15,550 bases of DNA from an uncultured Collinsella sp. (GTDB lineage: Bacteria; Actinomycetota; Coriobacteriia; Coriobacteriales; Coriobacteriaceae): contig CABVAY010000042.1 in NCBI GenBank assembly GCA_902496455.1, positions 1 to 15,550 on the forward strand, read 5' to 3'. The translations under genes were made by a program, and so were the position numbers. Of this stretch, positions 6,535 through 13,939 are shown piece after piece. Each line of letters starts with the position of its first letter. The stretch's first letter is position 1. Under the pieces are notes generated by a model. The model was not told the DNA's origin. It did no database searches and was given only the letters and a program-made list of their open reading frames with translations.

Positions 6535-8142
6535 TTAATGGCGGAAGTGGCGAGCGCCCGTGAAGACCATCGCAATGCCATGCTCGTTGCAGGCCTGGAT
6601 GCTCTCGTCGTCGCGCTTGGAGCCGCCGGGCTGGATGATGCAGGTCACGCCGTGTGCAGCAAGCACGTCGACGTTGTCGCGGAACGGGAAGAATGCGTCG
6701 CTTGCGCAAGCAAAGCCGCCCTTCTCCACGCCCTCGCGCTCGCAGAAGTCCTCGGCGCGCTCGCAGGCAAGCAGCGCAGAGTCAACGCGGTTAGGCTGAC
6801 CCGGGCCCATGCCAATGCCGGCCTTGCCCTTGGAAACCAAGATGGCGTTGGACTTAACGCCCTTGCAGACCTTCCAGGCAAACTCGAGCTCGGCCATCTC
6901 GGCGTCGGTGGGCTTGCGGTCGGTGGGGAACGTAAAGGTCGCGGGATCCTCGGTCACGTGGTCGACTTCCTGCACCAGCATGCCGCCGTCGATGGAGCGC
7001 AGCTCCACCTGGGCGCCGTGGTCCACGCCGCCGGTGGCCAGCACGCGCAGGTTGGGGCGCTTGGCCATGCGCTCGAGCGCCTCGTCGGTGTAGCTCGGGG
7101 CGATGATAACCTCGACGAACTGCTTGTTCTGATCGGCAAAGTGCTCGACCAGCTCATAGGGAACCTCGCGGTTGCAGGCGATGATGCCGCCGAAGGCGCT
7201 CTTGGGATCGCAGGCGAAGGCGCGGTCGTAAGCAGACGTAATGTCCTCGGCAACGGCGGAGCCGCAGGGGTTCTGGTGCTTGAGAATCACGCAGGCCGGC
7301 TCGTCGAACTCGCGGACCAGGTTCCAAGCGGCATCGGCATCCAGATAGTTGTTGTAGCTGAGCGGCTTGCCCTGGATCTGCTCGGAGCCAACGAGCGGGA
7401 ACTGCGAGCTCGCGGTGTTCTCGCAGCCCTCGGCAAAGCGGTAGACCGTAGCCTTCTGCTGCGGGTTCTCGCCATAGCGCAGGTCGTCGACCTTCTCCAG
7501 CGAGATCTCGAGCTTGGCAGAGGTGTCCGCCACGTCGCTTGCCTGGGCGGCAAGCCAACGGGAGATAGCCGTGTCGTAGGCGGCGGTGGTCTGGTAGACC
7601 TTCACCTGCAGGCGACGACGGGTGGAAAGCGTGGTGCAGCCACCGGTCTCGTGCATCTCGGCCAGGACGGCATCATAGTCGGCCGGGTCGGAAATGACGG
7701 TAACGCTCGTGGCGTTCTTGGCAGCAGAGCGCAGCATGGAGGGACCGCCGATGTCAATGTGCTCGATGGCGTCCGCGAAGGTGACCTCGGGATTGGCGAC
7801 GGTCTTCTCGAACTCGTACAGGTTGACGACGACTAGATCGATCAGCTTAATGCCGTGCTGAGCGGCCTCCTGCATGTGCTGCTCGGAATCGCGGCGGGCC
7901 AGCAGCGCGCCGTGAACCTTGGGGTGCAGGGTCTTAACGCGGCCGTCCATCATCTCGGGATAGCCCGTGAACTCCTCGATGGGGGTTACGGGAACGCCCG
8001 CGTCCTCGATGGCACGAGCCGTGCCGCCCGTAGAGATGATCTCGACGCCAAAGTCGTCAACCAGCGTCCGTGCGAAATCGACGACGCCCGTCTTATCGGT
8101 AACCGAGATCAACGCGCGTGCGATCTTCACATCAGATCCCAT
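6535..8142 (-). CDS. purH: Bifunctional AICAR formyltransferase / IMP cyclohydrolase
   Basis: This 535-residue enzyme catalyses the last two steps of de novo IMP synthesis: transfer of a formyl group from 10-formyl-THF to AICAR, then ring closure. The N-terminal cyclohydrolase (MGS-like) domain runs to about residue 150 and shows VTDKTGV, ISTGGTARAI and DGRVKTLHPKVHGALLA. The C-terminal formyltransferase domain carries KHQNPCG with the catalytic-type Lys288-His289, the CDPKSAFGGI stretch, SDAFFPFRD (481-489) and QPGGSKRDD, and ends TGARHFRH as is usual. Length is normal for the family. The ATG is preceded by AGGAGG seven bases upstream. No other purine gene is adjacent, so it appears monocistronic or to lead the small downstream gene weakly. 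Confidence 0.97.
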   Translation of the reverse strand: MGSDVKIARALISVTDKTGVVDFARTLVDDFGVEIISTGGTARAIEDAGVPVTPIEEFTGYPEMMDGRVKTLHPKVHGALLARRDSEQHMQEAAQHGIKLIDLVVVNLYEFEKTVANPEVTFADAIEHIDIGGPSMLRSAAKNATSVTVISDPADYDAVLAEMHETGGCTTLSTRRRLQVKVYQTTAAYDTAISRWLAAQASDVADTSAKLEISLEKVDDLRYGENPQQKATVYRFAEGCENTASSQFPLVGSEQIQGKPLSYNNYLDADAAWNLVREFDEPACVILKHQNPCGSAVAEDITSAYDRAFACDPKSAFGGIIACNREVPYELVEHFADQNKQFVEVIIAPSYTDEALERMAKRPNLRVLATGGVDHGAQVELRSIDGGMLVQEVDHVTEDPATFTFPTDRKPTDAEMAELEFAWKVCKGVKSNAILVSKGKAGIGMGPGQPNRVDSALLACERAEDFCEREGVEKGGFACASDAFFPFRDNVDVLAAHGVTCIIQPGGSKRDDESIQACNEHGIAMVFTGARHFRH

Positions 8143-8419
8143 GCAGTCCTCCTGTCTGGTACGCCGCCGTGCTCTGTGAGTCGGTGATACGTCGATCTGC
8201 AGCGCTCGCGCAGCGGCATTGAAAATACTGATTTAATGTAGCGCATCGAGCACATCGATGCACCCCGCAACGGGCGCATGTGCAGAAAAAGTTTGCGAGC
8301 GGAGGGGATGGGCATGGCACCGGGCACGGTGAGTTCATGGAACACAGGGGCACCATAATTCGATGCCAATGGCGTGGTAGAACTGTGCTCGATATGCATC
8401 CGCAAAAGAAAGAGGCACC
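8143..8419. other. Divergent spacer between purH and the acetyltransferase
   Basis: This 277-bp region must hold both promoters. A dyad GCATCGA-N5-TCGATGC at 8243-8261 and a small hairpin CACCG/CGGTG at 8318-8331 are visible. I see no convincing -35/-10 pair at a proper spacing and no purine-riboswitch core. Confidence 0.4.
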
Positions 8420-9061
8420 ATGGTCTCGCGGGTTCTCTACCGACCGTTTGATACCGAAGACTTCGACGCCATCGCGCTGATTCTGCAGCAGCTTTGGCAT
8501 AATAATTCGGATAACGATGAGTACAACCACCTTGAGGCCGCGTGCGACCTCGCCTATTGCCTTTCGTCATCGACGTTTTCGCAGGTTGCGGTGATTGACG
8601 GCGAGGCGCGCGGCATTGCACTTGCACGCGCAGGACAGAACTCCGGCGTCACTATCAACGAGCATTGGATGGATACCGAACGCGCACTGCTATCGCAGAT
8701 GCGTGAGCTGGAGCCTGATGCCTGCGCCGAGTATCTCTCGTTTGTGCGCGCAACCATCCGAACCAACAACCGCCTGCTCGAGAGCAGCCCGTTGCCGCAC
8801 GACAACGAGGTCACGCTGCTTGCCGTGGATCGCGATGTCCATGGCCTGGGCGTTGGCACGGTTCTGCTCGATGCCGCCGTCTCGCACCTGTCCTCGCTTG
8901 GAGCGACGAGGGCGCACCTGTACACCGACTCCAACTGCTCGTGGAAGTTCTACGAGCTGCACGGCTTTAAGCGCACGGCCACGCACCGCGCCAACCGCGA
9001 AGAGCGCCGTCACGACATGCCGCGCGAAAGCTTCCTCTACGAACTCGATCTAACAGCCTAA
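8420..9061 (+). CDS. GNAT-family N-acetyltransferase
   Basis: This 213-residue soluble protein has the GNAT fold. The acetyl-CoA site (motif A) is clear at about residues 131-157, with LLAVDRDVHGLGVGTVLLDAA giving the (Q/R)xxGxG-like loop at 140-146. Motif B follows at the C terminus, with YTDSNCSWKFYELHGF placing a Tyr before the GF turn. The substrate is not evident. The N-terminal half carries an insertion of about 40 residues, longer than in the minimal fold. AAAGAGG lies five bases before the ATG. The gene stands alone on the plus strand between purH and the DUF2207 gene. At 213 residues and without an adjacent antitoxin gene it does not look like a TacT-type toxin. Confidence 0.88.
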   Translation: MVSRVLYRPFDTEDFDAIALILQQLWHNNSDNDEYNHLEAACDLAYCLSSSTFSQVAVIDGEARGIALARAGQNSGVTINEHWMDTERALLSQMRELEPDACAEYLSFVRATIRTNNRLLESSPLPHDNEVTLLAVDRDVHGLGVGTVLLDAAVSHLSSLGATRAHLYTDSNCSWKFYELHGFKRTATHRANREERRHDMPRESFLYELDLTA

Positions 9062-9078
9062 ACCCAGCAGCCATACCT

Positions 9079-9124
9079 AGTCATTTAGGGATGTTCCCAG
9101 TGATTAGTCGTTGGGGACAGCCTT
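9079..9124 (+). repeat. Two-unit degenerate repeat, 'TAGTCrTT..GGGA' type
   Basis: TAGTCATT (9079-9086) followed by AGGGATGTTCCC, and TAGTCGTT (9104-9111) followed by GGGGACAGCC, form two imperfect units 25 bp apart. The second resembles the GGGGACGTTCC / GGGACACTCC units at 11272-11310. They look like remnants of a dispersed intergenic repeat. Confidence 0.5.
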
Positions 9125-9144
9125 CGTAGGTAGCGCATGAAAAT

Positions 9145-9184
9145 GGGATGGATCCGTCGGCAGTCGCCGGAGAAGATCCATCCC
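9145..9184 (-). terminator. Terminator after the DUF2207 gene
   Basis: GGGATGGATC (9145-9154) is perfectly inverted at 9175-9184, with a smaller GGC/GCC stem in the loop. On the minus strand it is followed by ATTTTC. It lies 16 bases past the DUF2207 stop. The GNAT gene converges on it from the other side. Confidence 0.75.
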
Positions 9185-9199
9185 AAAAATCAGAGCGCG

Positions 9200-11149
9200 C
9201 TAGAACGTTCCGCCGCCGCCTCCGCCGACGCCGCCGCCACCGCCACCAGAGAAGCCGCCGCCGCTGCCGCCGCTCGAGCTATCGGAGCTCGAAGCCAGCT
9301 CGCGGATGGTCTCGTGGTACACATCATTGAACGAATCGAGCGGAGACTCGTTGCCGTAGTGATGGTAATACCACCAGTAGCAGGGGTAATTATCGTAGAA
9401 ATCGTCGCTGTTGCGCAGGTCCGCAGGCACGGCCTCGGCCAGCTGTCGCAACACTTCTTTCGAAACGCCCAGGGCAACGCCCATCACCAGCAGCTTGTTC
9501 CACAAGATCAGGTCGCTGGGGATGGCCTCCTTCAAGCGCGTAAAGTCCTCGAGCCAATGCTTGAGCGCCTTGCAGCGAGCCGCCACCTCGGCGCCCTCCG
9601 GCGTAAAGCGGCGGAACGTAAGACCCACGCCAATACCCACCAGCACAATCGGCACCGAGATAACCGCGGCGGTAATGTTCGCCTGCGCGCCATCGGTAAA
9701 GAAGATGGATCCCACGGGAACAAAGGCAATCAGGATACCAAGAACCAGGCAAAACACCATTGCAACAATGCCGTCCGAGGCAACGTACTCGCTATCGGCC
9801 AGCTTGCCCTTAACGGTGTTCTGATAGTCCTCGAGCTTGTCGCCAACAGATGTGGTGCGCTCGCTAGCGTACTCCTCCAGCTCGCTAAACGTGCGCGAAC
9901 GGACTCCGTCCTTATCGGGCTTAACGCCGGCGAAGAAGACCTTGAGCACATCGCGATCGATGCCGTCCTTCTTGGCAGCCTTCCAGGCCTCGTCGGTCAC
10001 TGTGATGCGATACGTCTGCTCTTCTTTTTCACGCCCCAACAGACCCTTCTTGGCCTTGGTCACGGTCGCCTGCTCCAGCTTGATCACACGGTCGTCAGTG
10101 AGCTTCATGAGCGTGGCGATATATGCCTGATCGGGCACCTCGTTCCAGCTCATAAGGGCCGAAAGCACGGCGGGATGGTCGGCCGAGGGCACATCGCGGA
10201 AATATTCGTCCTGGAAAAACGGCTTGGGCTTGCGCTTGCGCAGCTTAAGCATAACGATTGTGCCGGTAAAGGCCACCGCCGCAACAACACTTAGCACGGC
10301 AAGTGCATTGGCAATCATGCGAGCGTGAGCGCGGCGGGCGTTAGCTTCGTCGGCCCATTCCTTCTCTTCGCTCAGGATCGTTGACATGCGCTCTTCGCCC
10401 GAGGCGGCAAGCTGCGGCACCCAGTCACTGGGGAAGGCGATGCGTGCCTCGGCGAATTCGCCCTGATGCACACAGGGAATGGTATAGGTGACCATGGGCT
10501 CGTCCTCATCGAGCGACACGTCGCCCGTGAGCGGACCGTGGCCCCACGCACGGAAGTTATCGCCCTTGACGGCCGCCGTCCCGGCAGCGGCATTTGCGAA
10601 GTACACTTCCATCTCGACGTCATCGGAATCCGCAGACCAGCCGTCACCCACGAACTTCCAGTAGAGCTCGGCGGTATCGGCCCAGTTCATGACCGCACCA
10701 GTCATGGAATAACTCACGTAATAGATCGCGCTGTCGCCGCTCTCGTGGGGGCTGAACACCTTAATCCTTACGCCGTCACCGGCCTGCTCGACCGTGTAGA
10801 CGCCAGAATCGCCCTTGTTCGCGCTATCGACTTTGTTAAACGCGGTGTCCTCTTCCTCGACACTCAGCACATCGACGCCCGCCGTGCCGCCCTGCTGGTT
10901 GGAGCCCGTATTGATCTCCCAAAACACGCCGTTGATGTCGTCATCGAAATCAAACTGGCGTCCCTCGACAACGGTCAGCGACCCATCGGCCTCGACCGTG
11001 GCACTGATGTAGGTTTGGGTCATGGAGTAGCCGTCGGCGTGCGCGGCGGTAGGCAGCAGCAACAACGCAAGCGCGACGAGCGCGCAGACGGAAGCGAATC
11101 GCGCAAACAGGCAGCGCTGCCGACAGGTTTTGGCAACGGGGGCGTTCAT
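9200..11149 (-). CDS. DUF2207 domain membrane protein
   Basis: This 649-residue membrane protein of unknown function has the standard DUF2207 layout. A signal peptide ends at TAAHA-DG (about residue 38 from this start). An extracellular beta-rich domain follows, starting YSMTQTYISATVEADGSLTVVEGRQFDF. A membrane helix lies around ALAVLSVVAAVAFTGTIVML, followed by the basic RKRKPKPFF and a long cytoplasmic domain. Two more helices lie around VFCLVLGILIAFVPVG and ITAAVISVPIVLVGIGVG, with a C-terminal domain after them. The protein ends in a Ser/Gly-rich tail with runs of Gly, as in many family members. ATG 11149 is chosen because AAAGGA lies eight bases upstream and the signal peptide then begins properly; an upstream in-frame ATG at 11218 lacks such a site. 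The gene is monocistronic. Confidence 0.9.
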   Translation of the reverse strand: MNAPVAKTCRQRCLFARFASVCALVALALLLLPTAAHADGYSMTQTYISATVEADGSLTVVEGRQFDFDDDINGVFWEINTGSNQQGGTAGVDVLSVEEEDTAFNKVDSANKGDSGVYTVEQAGDGVRIKVFSPHESGDSAIYYVSYSMTGAVMNWADTAELYWKFVGDGWSADSDDVEMEVYFANAAAGTAAVKGDNFRAWGHGPLTGDVSLDEDEPMVTYTIPCVHQGEFAEARIAFPSDWVPQLAASGEERMSTILSEEKEWADEANARRAHARMIANALAVLSVVAAVAFTGTIVMLKLRKRKPKPFFQDEYFRDVPSADHPAVLSALMSWNEVPDQAYIATLMKLTDDRVIKLEQATVTKAKKGLLGREKEEQTYRITVTDEAWKAAKKDGIDRDVLKVFFAGVKPDKDGVRSRTFSELEEYASERTTSVGDKLEDYQNTVKGKLADSEYVASDGIVAMVFCLVLGILIAFVPVGSIFFTDGAQANITAAVISVPIVLVGIGVGLTFRRFTPEGAEVAARCKALKHWLEDFTRLKEAIPSDLILWNKLLVMGVALGVSKEVLRQLAEAVPADLRNSDDFYDNYPCYWWYYHHYGNESPLDSFNDVYHETIRELASSSDSSSGGSGGGFSGGGGGGVGGGGGGTF

Positions 11150-11269
11150 AGGCACATCCTTTGTCTGTGATACCAGCAACGCCATTGTCCCACGTTTACG
11201 GGCGCACATGACGAACATCTAGGCCAGCGGAGTATCAAACGGGACGAAAGTCACGCCCGCGGCCGGCAC

Positions 11270-11312
11270 CTGGGGACGTTCCTTATCTGCCGGCAATCTG
11301 GGACACTCCTTG
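11270..11312 (+). repeat. GGGGACxxTCC-type repeat pair
   Basis: GGGGACGTTCCTT (11272) and GGGACACTCCTT (11300) are two imperfect units 28 bp apart, separated by a segment containing GCCGGC. They resemble the unit at 9113-9122 on the other side of the DUF2207 gene, in the same orientation. Confidence 0.5.
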
Positions 11313-11339
11313 GCATAGCCCGCTCCGGCAATAGATACC

Positions 11340-11525
11340 ACTTCATAGCTCCGTCACAGGTGTAGCGGCTTTGTGTTGCCGCACGCGCACTGATTGAGTC
11401 CGCGAGCAAGGGGCATAAAGCAGTTGAGCGAAAACGGTTTGCCCCTTTGCCGTTCGCTTGAGGATCATGTCCCCCTTTTCCGCGGAAACCCCGGCAGTTG
11501 CGAAGAGCTGCCGGGGTTTCTGTCG
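11340..11525 (+). ncRNA. Candidate small structured RNA ending in an orphan terminator
   Basis: A strong hairpin at 11485-11520 looks like a plus-strand terminator, yet no plus-strand gene precedes it. Upstream are a GCGGC/GCCGC hairpin near 11365-11381 and a stem AGCGAA..CGG (11427-11437) with CCG..TTCGCT (11450-11458). The loop of that stem holds TGCCCCTT (11440-11447), complementary over 8 bases to AAGGGGCA at 11408-11415, so an H-type pseudoknot is possible. It matches no RNA family I know: I found no tRNA, SRP RNA, preQ1 or fluoride riboswitch pattern. The boundaries are approximate. Confidence 0.3.
11485..11523 (+). terminator. Strong hairpin without an upstream gene
   Basis: A perfect 13-bp stem, GAAACCCCGGCAG (11485-11497) with its inverse at 11508-11520, surrounds a 10-base loop and is followed by TGTCGTTT. 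The right arm itself ends in GTTTC, so the U-rich part is modest. It could terminate a small RNA or attenuate transcription into gluQRS. Confidence 0.6.
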
Positions 11526-11644
11526 TTTGAGGGGTTGGGCTGGCGGGCGGCGATCGAGCTATCGAGCCGGTGGTCCGGCACGCGCAACGCGCGGCCTCGG
11601 CAACTTGCAGGCCACGGCAGCGTCTCCCCCACCGCGCCCCGCGC

Positions 11645-11650
11645 TATACT
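11645..11650 (+). promoter_or_regulatory. TATACT -10 box placing transcription start at the gluQRS ATG
   Basis: TATACT ends seven bases before the A of the start codon. With usual -10 geometry, transcription would begin at or within one or two bases of the ATG, giving a leaderless mRNA. No Shine-Dalgarno sequence lies before the ATG. A -35 match is poor. Confidence 0.45.
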
Positions 11651-11657
11651 CGTCCGC

Positions 11658-12836
11658 ATGGATATCAACGCATGCAACATAGCAACACACGCTGTGGCCA
11701 CGTCGACGGCGCCCAACAGCAAGCTCGCGCCCGTCGTGGGCCGCTTCGCCCCATCGCCCTCGGGCCGCATGCACTTGGGCAACGTGTTCAGCTGCCTGTG
11801 CGCGTGGCTTTCGGCCCGCAGCCAGGGCGGCAGCATCGTGCTGCGCATCGAGGACCTGGACGATCGCTGCAAGCGCCCGGAACTTGCCGCTCAACTGATT
11901 GACGATCTGACCTGGCTGGGGCTCGAGTGGGACGAAGGCCCCTACTACCAGCACGATCGCCTGGATCTGTACGAGGACGCCCTGCGTCAGCTGCAAGACG
12001 CCGGCCTCACCTATCCCTGTTTTTGCACGCGTGCCGAACTCCACGCCGCGAGCGCGCCGCACGCCAGCGACGGCACGCCCATCTACCGCGGCGCCTGCCG
12101 AGGCCTTTCTGCCGAGGAGGTTGCCCGCCGCAGCGCCCTGCGCGCCCCGGCCACACGCCTGCGCGTGCCCACCGTCGACGACCTCGCAGACGACATGATC
12201 GAATTCGTTGACCGCACGTACGGAGCCCAATGCGAAGCACTCGCCACCGAGTGCGGTGACTTTTTGGTGCGCCGCAGCGACGGCGTGTTTGCCTATCAGC
12301 TGGCCGTGGTGGTCGACGACGCTGCCATGGGCGTCACCGAGATCGTACGCGGATGCGACCTGCTGGGCTCCACGCCGCGCCAGATCTACCTGCAGCATCT
12401 GCTGGGACTGCCCACACCGCACTACGCACATATTCCGCTGCTCATGTCACCGGACGGCCGCCGCCTTTCCAAGCGCGACCGCGACCTAGACCTGGGCGAG
12501 CTCCGTACCCGCTTTGGCACACCCGAGGCGCTGCTGGGCTGGCTCGCCGGGCAAACGGGCATCGCACCGGACACCACGCCGCGTTCTGCCGAGCAGCTGG
12601 TCGAGCACTTTAGCTGGGATGTCATCCGCGCGCATCGCGAGAACATCGTTATGGATGAAAGGACAGGCATGCAACAGACGGCAGCCCACCCAGACGACCA
12701 CCTCGATAGCGACATTGCCAAAACATCAACAACTCATCTTTCACCAGAGGGGTTCGATGCGTTTTGCGAAATACTTGACTCCCCCACGCCAGAAGCTACG
12801 AAAACGTTACTCGAGCGCAAGTCAGCTTGGGAGTAA
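11658..12836 (+). CDS. gluQ: Glutamyl-Q tRNA(Asp) synthetase with an appended antitoxin-like tail
   Basis: This is a class I glutamyl-tRNA synthetase-like enzyme lacking the anticodon-binding domain. The family activates glutamate and attaches it to queuosine in tRNA(Asp). The motifs are VVGRFAPSPSGRMHLGN (HIGH-type HLGN at 39-42), IEDLDDRC, a zinc site of the expected form (C121, C123, Y143, C147), and RRLSKRDRDLDLGEL (KMSKS-type, 268-282). The enzyme part fits the usual length of about 300 residues and ends around residue 333 (HRENIVMDE). The remaining roughly 55 residues are unrelated and resemble the C terminus of DUF1778/TacA antitoxins. The ATG at 11658 is the first good Met before the catalytic domain; an in-frame start at 11394 would run through the terminator and promoter and is rejected. 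Expression is probably leaderless. Confidence 0.9.
   Translation: MDINACNIATHAVATSTAPNSKLAPVVGRFAPSPSGRMHLGNVFSCLCAWLSARSQGGSIVLRIEDLDDRCKRPELAAQLIDDLTWLGLEWDEGPYYQHDRLDLYEDALRQLQDAGLTYPCFCTRAELHAASAPHASDGTPIYRGACRGLSAEEVARRSALRAPATRLRVPTVDDLADDMIEFVDRTYGAQCEALATECGDFLVRRSDGVFAYQLAVVVDDAAMGVTEIVRGCDLLGSTPRQIYLQHLLGLPTPHYAHIPLLMSPDGRRLSKRDRDLDLGELRTRFGTPEALLGWLAGQTGIAPDTTPRSAEQLVEHFSWDVIRAHRENIVMDERTGMQQTAAHPDDHLDSDIAKTSTTHLSPEGFDAFCEILDSPTPEATKTLLERKSAWE
12669..12836 (+). pseudogene. DUF1778 (TacA-like) antitoxin C-terminal remnant, in frame with gluQRS
   Basis: The last 55 codons could be translated on their own: GAAAGGACAGGC stands before an internal ATG at 12669, a spacing seen at a true start elsewhere in this window (14486). 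The product contains THLSPEGFDAFCEILDSP and ends LLERKSAWE. From memory this matches the toxin-neutralising tail of DUF1778 antitoxins (LSPEAFDAFC..LDsP...LLaRKPiWE). The N-terminal ribbon-helix-helix DNA-binding part is missing. The DNA here is visibly more A/T-rich (AAAACATCAACAACTCATC) than the enzyme-coding part, which supports a separate origin. No toxin gene follows. Confidence 0.5.
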
Positions 12837-12842
12837 ATCCCT

Positions 12843-12866
12843 TAGCGAATCGATTTTGGTTCGCTA
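12843..12866. repeat. Hairpin just after the gluQRS stop
   Basis: TAGCGAA is inverted as TTCGCTA around a short T-rich loop in the 52-bp gap between the gluQRS stop and the convergent metallophosphoesterase stop. There is no clear U tract after it; it may act weakly as a terminator. Confidence 0.35.
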
Positions 12867-12888
12867 CAAAGCTCATGCGTCCGTACCC

Positions 12889-13614
12889 CTATGCAACATC
12901 CCAGGGCTGGAGTTCGTCGCCCAGGCGAACGATGCAGTCGTAGAGCACGGTATGGCGCTCGGCCGGGTTGACATCCCGATGAAAATGCCCGTAGTACCAG
13001 CGCTTGTAGTCCAGACGGTCCTCCAGCTCGTCAAAAAACGTGGTGAGTCGATCGACATCGGGATAATTCCAGCCGGGCGCCGGATAGAGCGTGGGCGACA
13101 ACATGCGCGTGGAGCAGGTGTGGGTGATCACGTAGTCGACCTTCCAGCCCACGCTGTCGAGCTTTGTCCGCGCCTCCTCAAAGTTGCGCTCGTCCGGCAA
13201 CTCCTGCGGCCACCAGCTGGAATACGGAATGCGGTATTTCTTGTCCACGCTCGTGGCGCCGCCCATGGTAAAGATCGTTGAGCCATCAAGCTCAAAAACC
13301 TCGCCGCGCGTCAGGCGCCGTATGGGAGAGGTATCCGACAGGCGCTGCGTCAGCCCGCCGTGCCACAACTCCATGGGGCGCTCCGCCCAGTGATCGAAAC
13401 GTTCGTGGTTGCCGTCGACGAACAGCACGGTATAGGGGCGCGACTCCAGCCAGGCGATATCGGCACATTCCTCGGCAGAGAAATCCCACGGAAAGCCAAA
13501 GTCGCCCGCGACAATCAGATAGTCGTCGCTCGTCAAACTATCCCCAAGATCCCAGTCGCGCAGCTTTTGCATGTCGAGGCCGCCGTGAATATCGCCCGTC
13601 ACATAGACCGTCAT
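12889..13614 (-). CDS. Calcineurin-like metallophosphoesterase
   Basis: This 241-residue cytosolic enzyme hydrolyses a phosphoester using two metal ions. All five metallophosphoesterase motifs are visible: GDIHG (7-11), GDFG (37-40), GNHE (68-71), a His in VITHTCS (His165), and GHFH (209-212). The substrate is not evident. The protein starts directly at MTVYVTGDIHG, so ATG 13614 is right; a longer in-frame start at 13650 only adds a low-complexity leader. The ribosome-binding site (AGGGAAGTGG) is a little far from the ATG. The upstream 79-residue membrane protein gene lies 85 bases before it on the same strand and may be co-transcribed. Confidence 0.93.
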   Translation of the reverse strand: MTVYVTGDIHGGLDMQKLRDWDLGDSLTSDDYLIVAGDFGFPWDFSAEECADIAWLESRPYTVLFVDGNHERFDHWAERPMELWHGGLTQRLSDTSPIRRLTRGEVFELDGSTIFTMGGATSVDKKYRIPYSSWWPQELPDERNFEEARTKLDSVGWKVDYVITHTCSTRMLSPTLYPAPGWNYPDVDRLTTFFDELEDRLDYKRWYYGHFHRDVNPAERHTVLYDCIVRLGDELQPWDVA

Positions 13615-13699
13615 CGGATTACCACTTCCCTGTAAGTCGCTAGCCCACATTCTGCACGATCACTAAGCCAACCGTTCCAGCCCTTCCATCCCTTAGGGC

Positions 13700-13939
13700 T
13701 TACCCCTCGTTCTTCCATCCAAACGGGTCGAGCACCCAAAAGATCAAATCGAGCGCGCCACCGGTCATCATGGCGCCGGCAAGGGCCATGCAAACGTGCA
13801 GAGAGCTAGCACTTCGGAGCACGTCGAATGGCCCCAGAACAGCCAACAGCGCGACCGCTGCACCGGCTACGCACAGCGCAAGGCACGGCCCCGCGTCCTT
13901 GACGCACTTCTTTGCGAGATGCTTGGTGTTGTCACTCAT
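13700..13939 (-). CDS. Small two-helix membrane protein of unknown function
   Basis: This 79-residue product starts MSDNTKHLAKK and has two hydrophobic helices: about residues 18-37 (PCLALCVAGAAVALLAVLG) and 47-69 (LHVCMALAGAMMTGGALDLIFWV). It ends in a short polar tail, DPFGWKNEG. I know no family for it. AAGGAG stands ten bases before the ATG, which supports a real gene, and the next gene downstream is the metallophosphoesterase. Longer in-frame starts exist but have no ribosome-binding site. Confidence 0.6.
   Translation of the reverse strand: MSDNTKHLAKKCVKDAGPCLALCVAGAAVALLAVLGPFDVLRSASSLHVCMALAGAMMTGGALDLIFWVLDPFGWKNEG

Larger units (their letters stand above)
11219..11657. other. 440-bp spacer between the DUF2207 gene and gluQRS
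   Basis: No convincing protein gene lies here. It contains GGGGACGTTCC / GGGACACTCC repeats (11272-11310), a possible plus-strand promoter (TTGGCA at 11310 and TAGATA at 11332, 16 apart), structured sequence at 11365-11460, a strong hairpin at 11485-11520, and a TATACT box at 11645. Confidence 0.6.

Noticed and set aside
6359..6709. A 116-codon minus-strand frame running from inside purH through the palindromic element
   Set aside because: It starts within purH in another frame and its Arg-rich product is typical of shadow translation. The repeat-like end of the frame is better explained by the nucleic-acid structure.
8420..9061. The GNAT gene as the toxin partner of the DUF1778-like tail
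   Set aside because: It lies more than 3.5 kb away, is longer than TacT-type toxins and has no adjacent antitoxin gene. There is no basis for pairing them.
11400..11525. A preQ1 riboswitch controlling gluQRS
   Set aside because: A pseudoknot is possible, but the A-rich tail and core bases of preQ1 classes are not visible. The hairpin lies well upstream of an apparently leaderless start.
11394..11657. A longer N terminus for GluQRS starting at 11394
   Set aside because: It would translate through a 13-bp terminator-like hairpin and the TATACT box. The extra 88 residues have no family counterpart.
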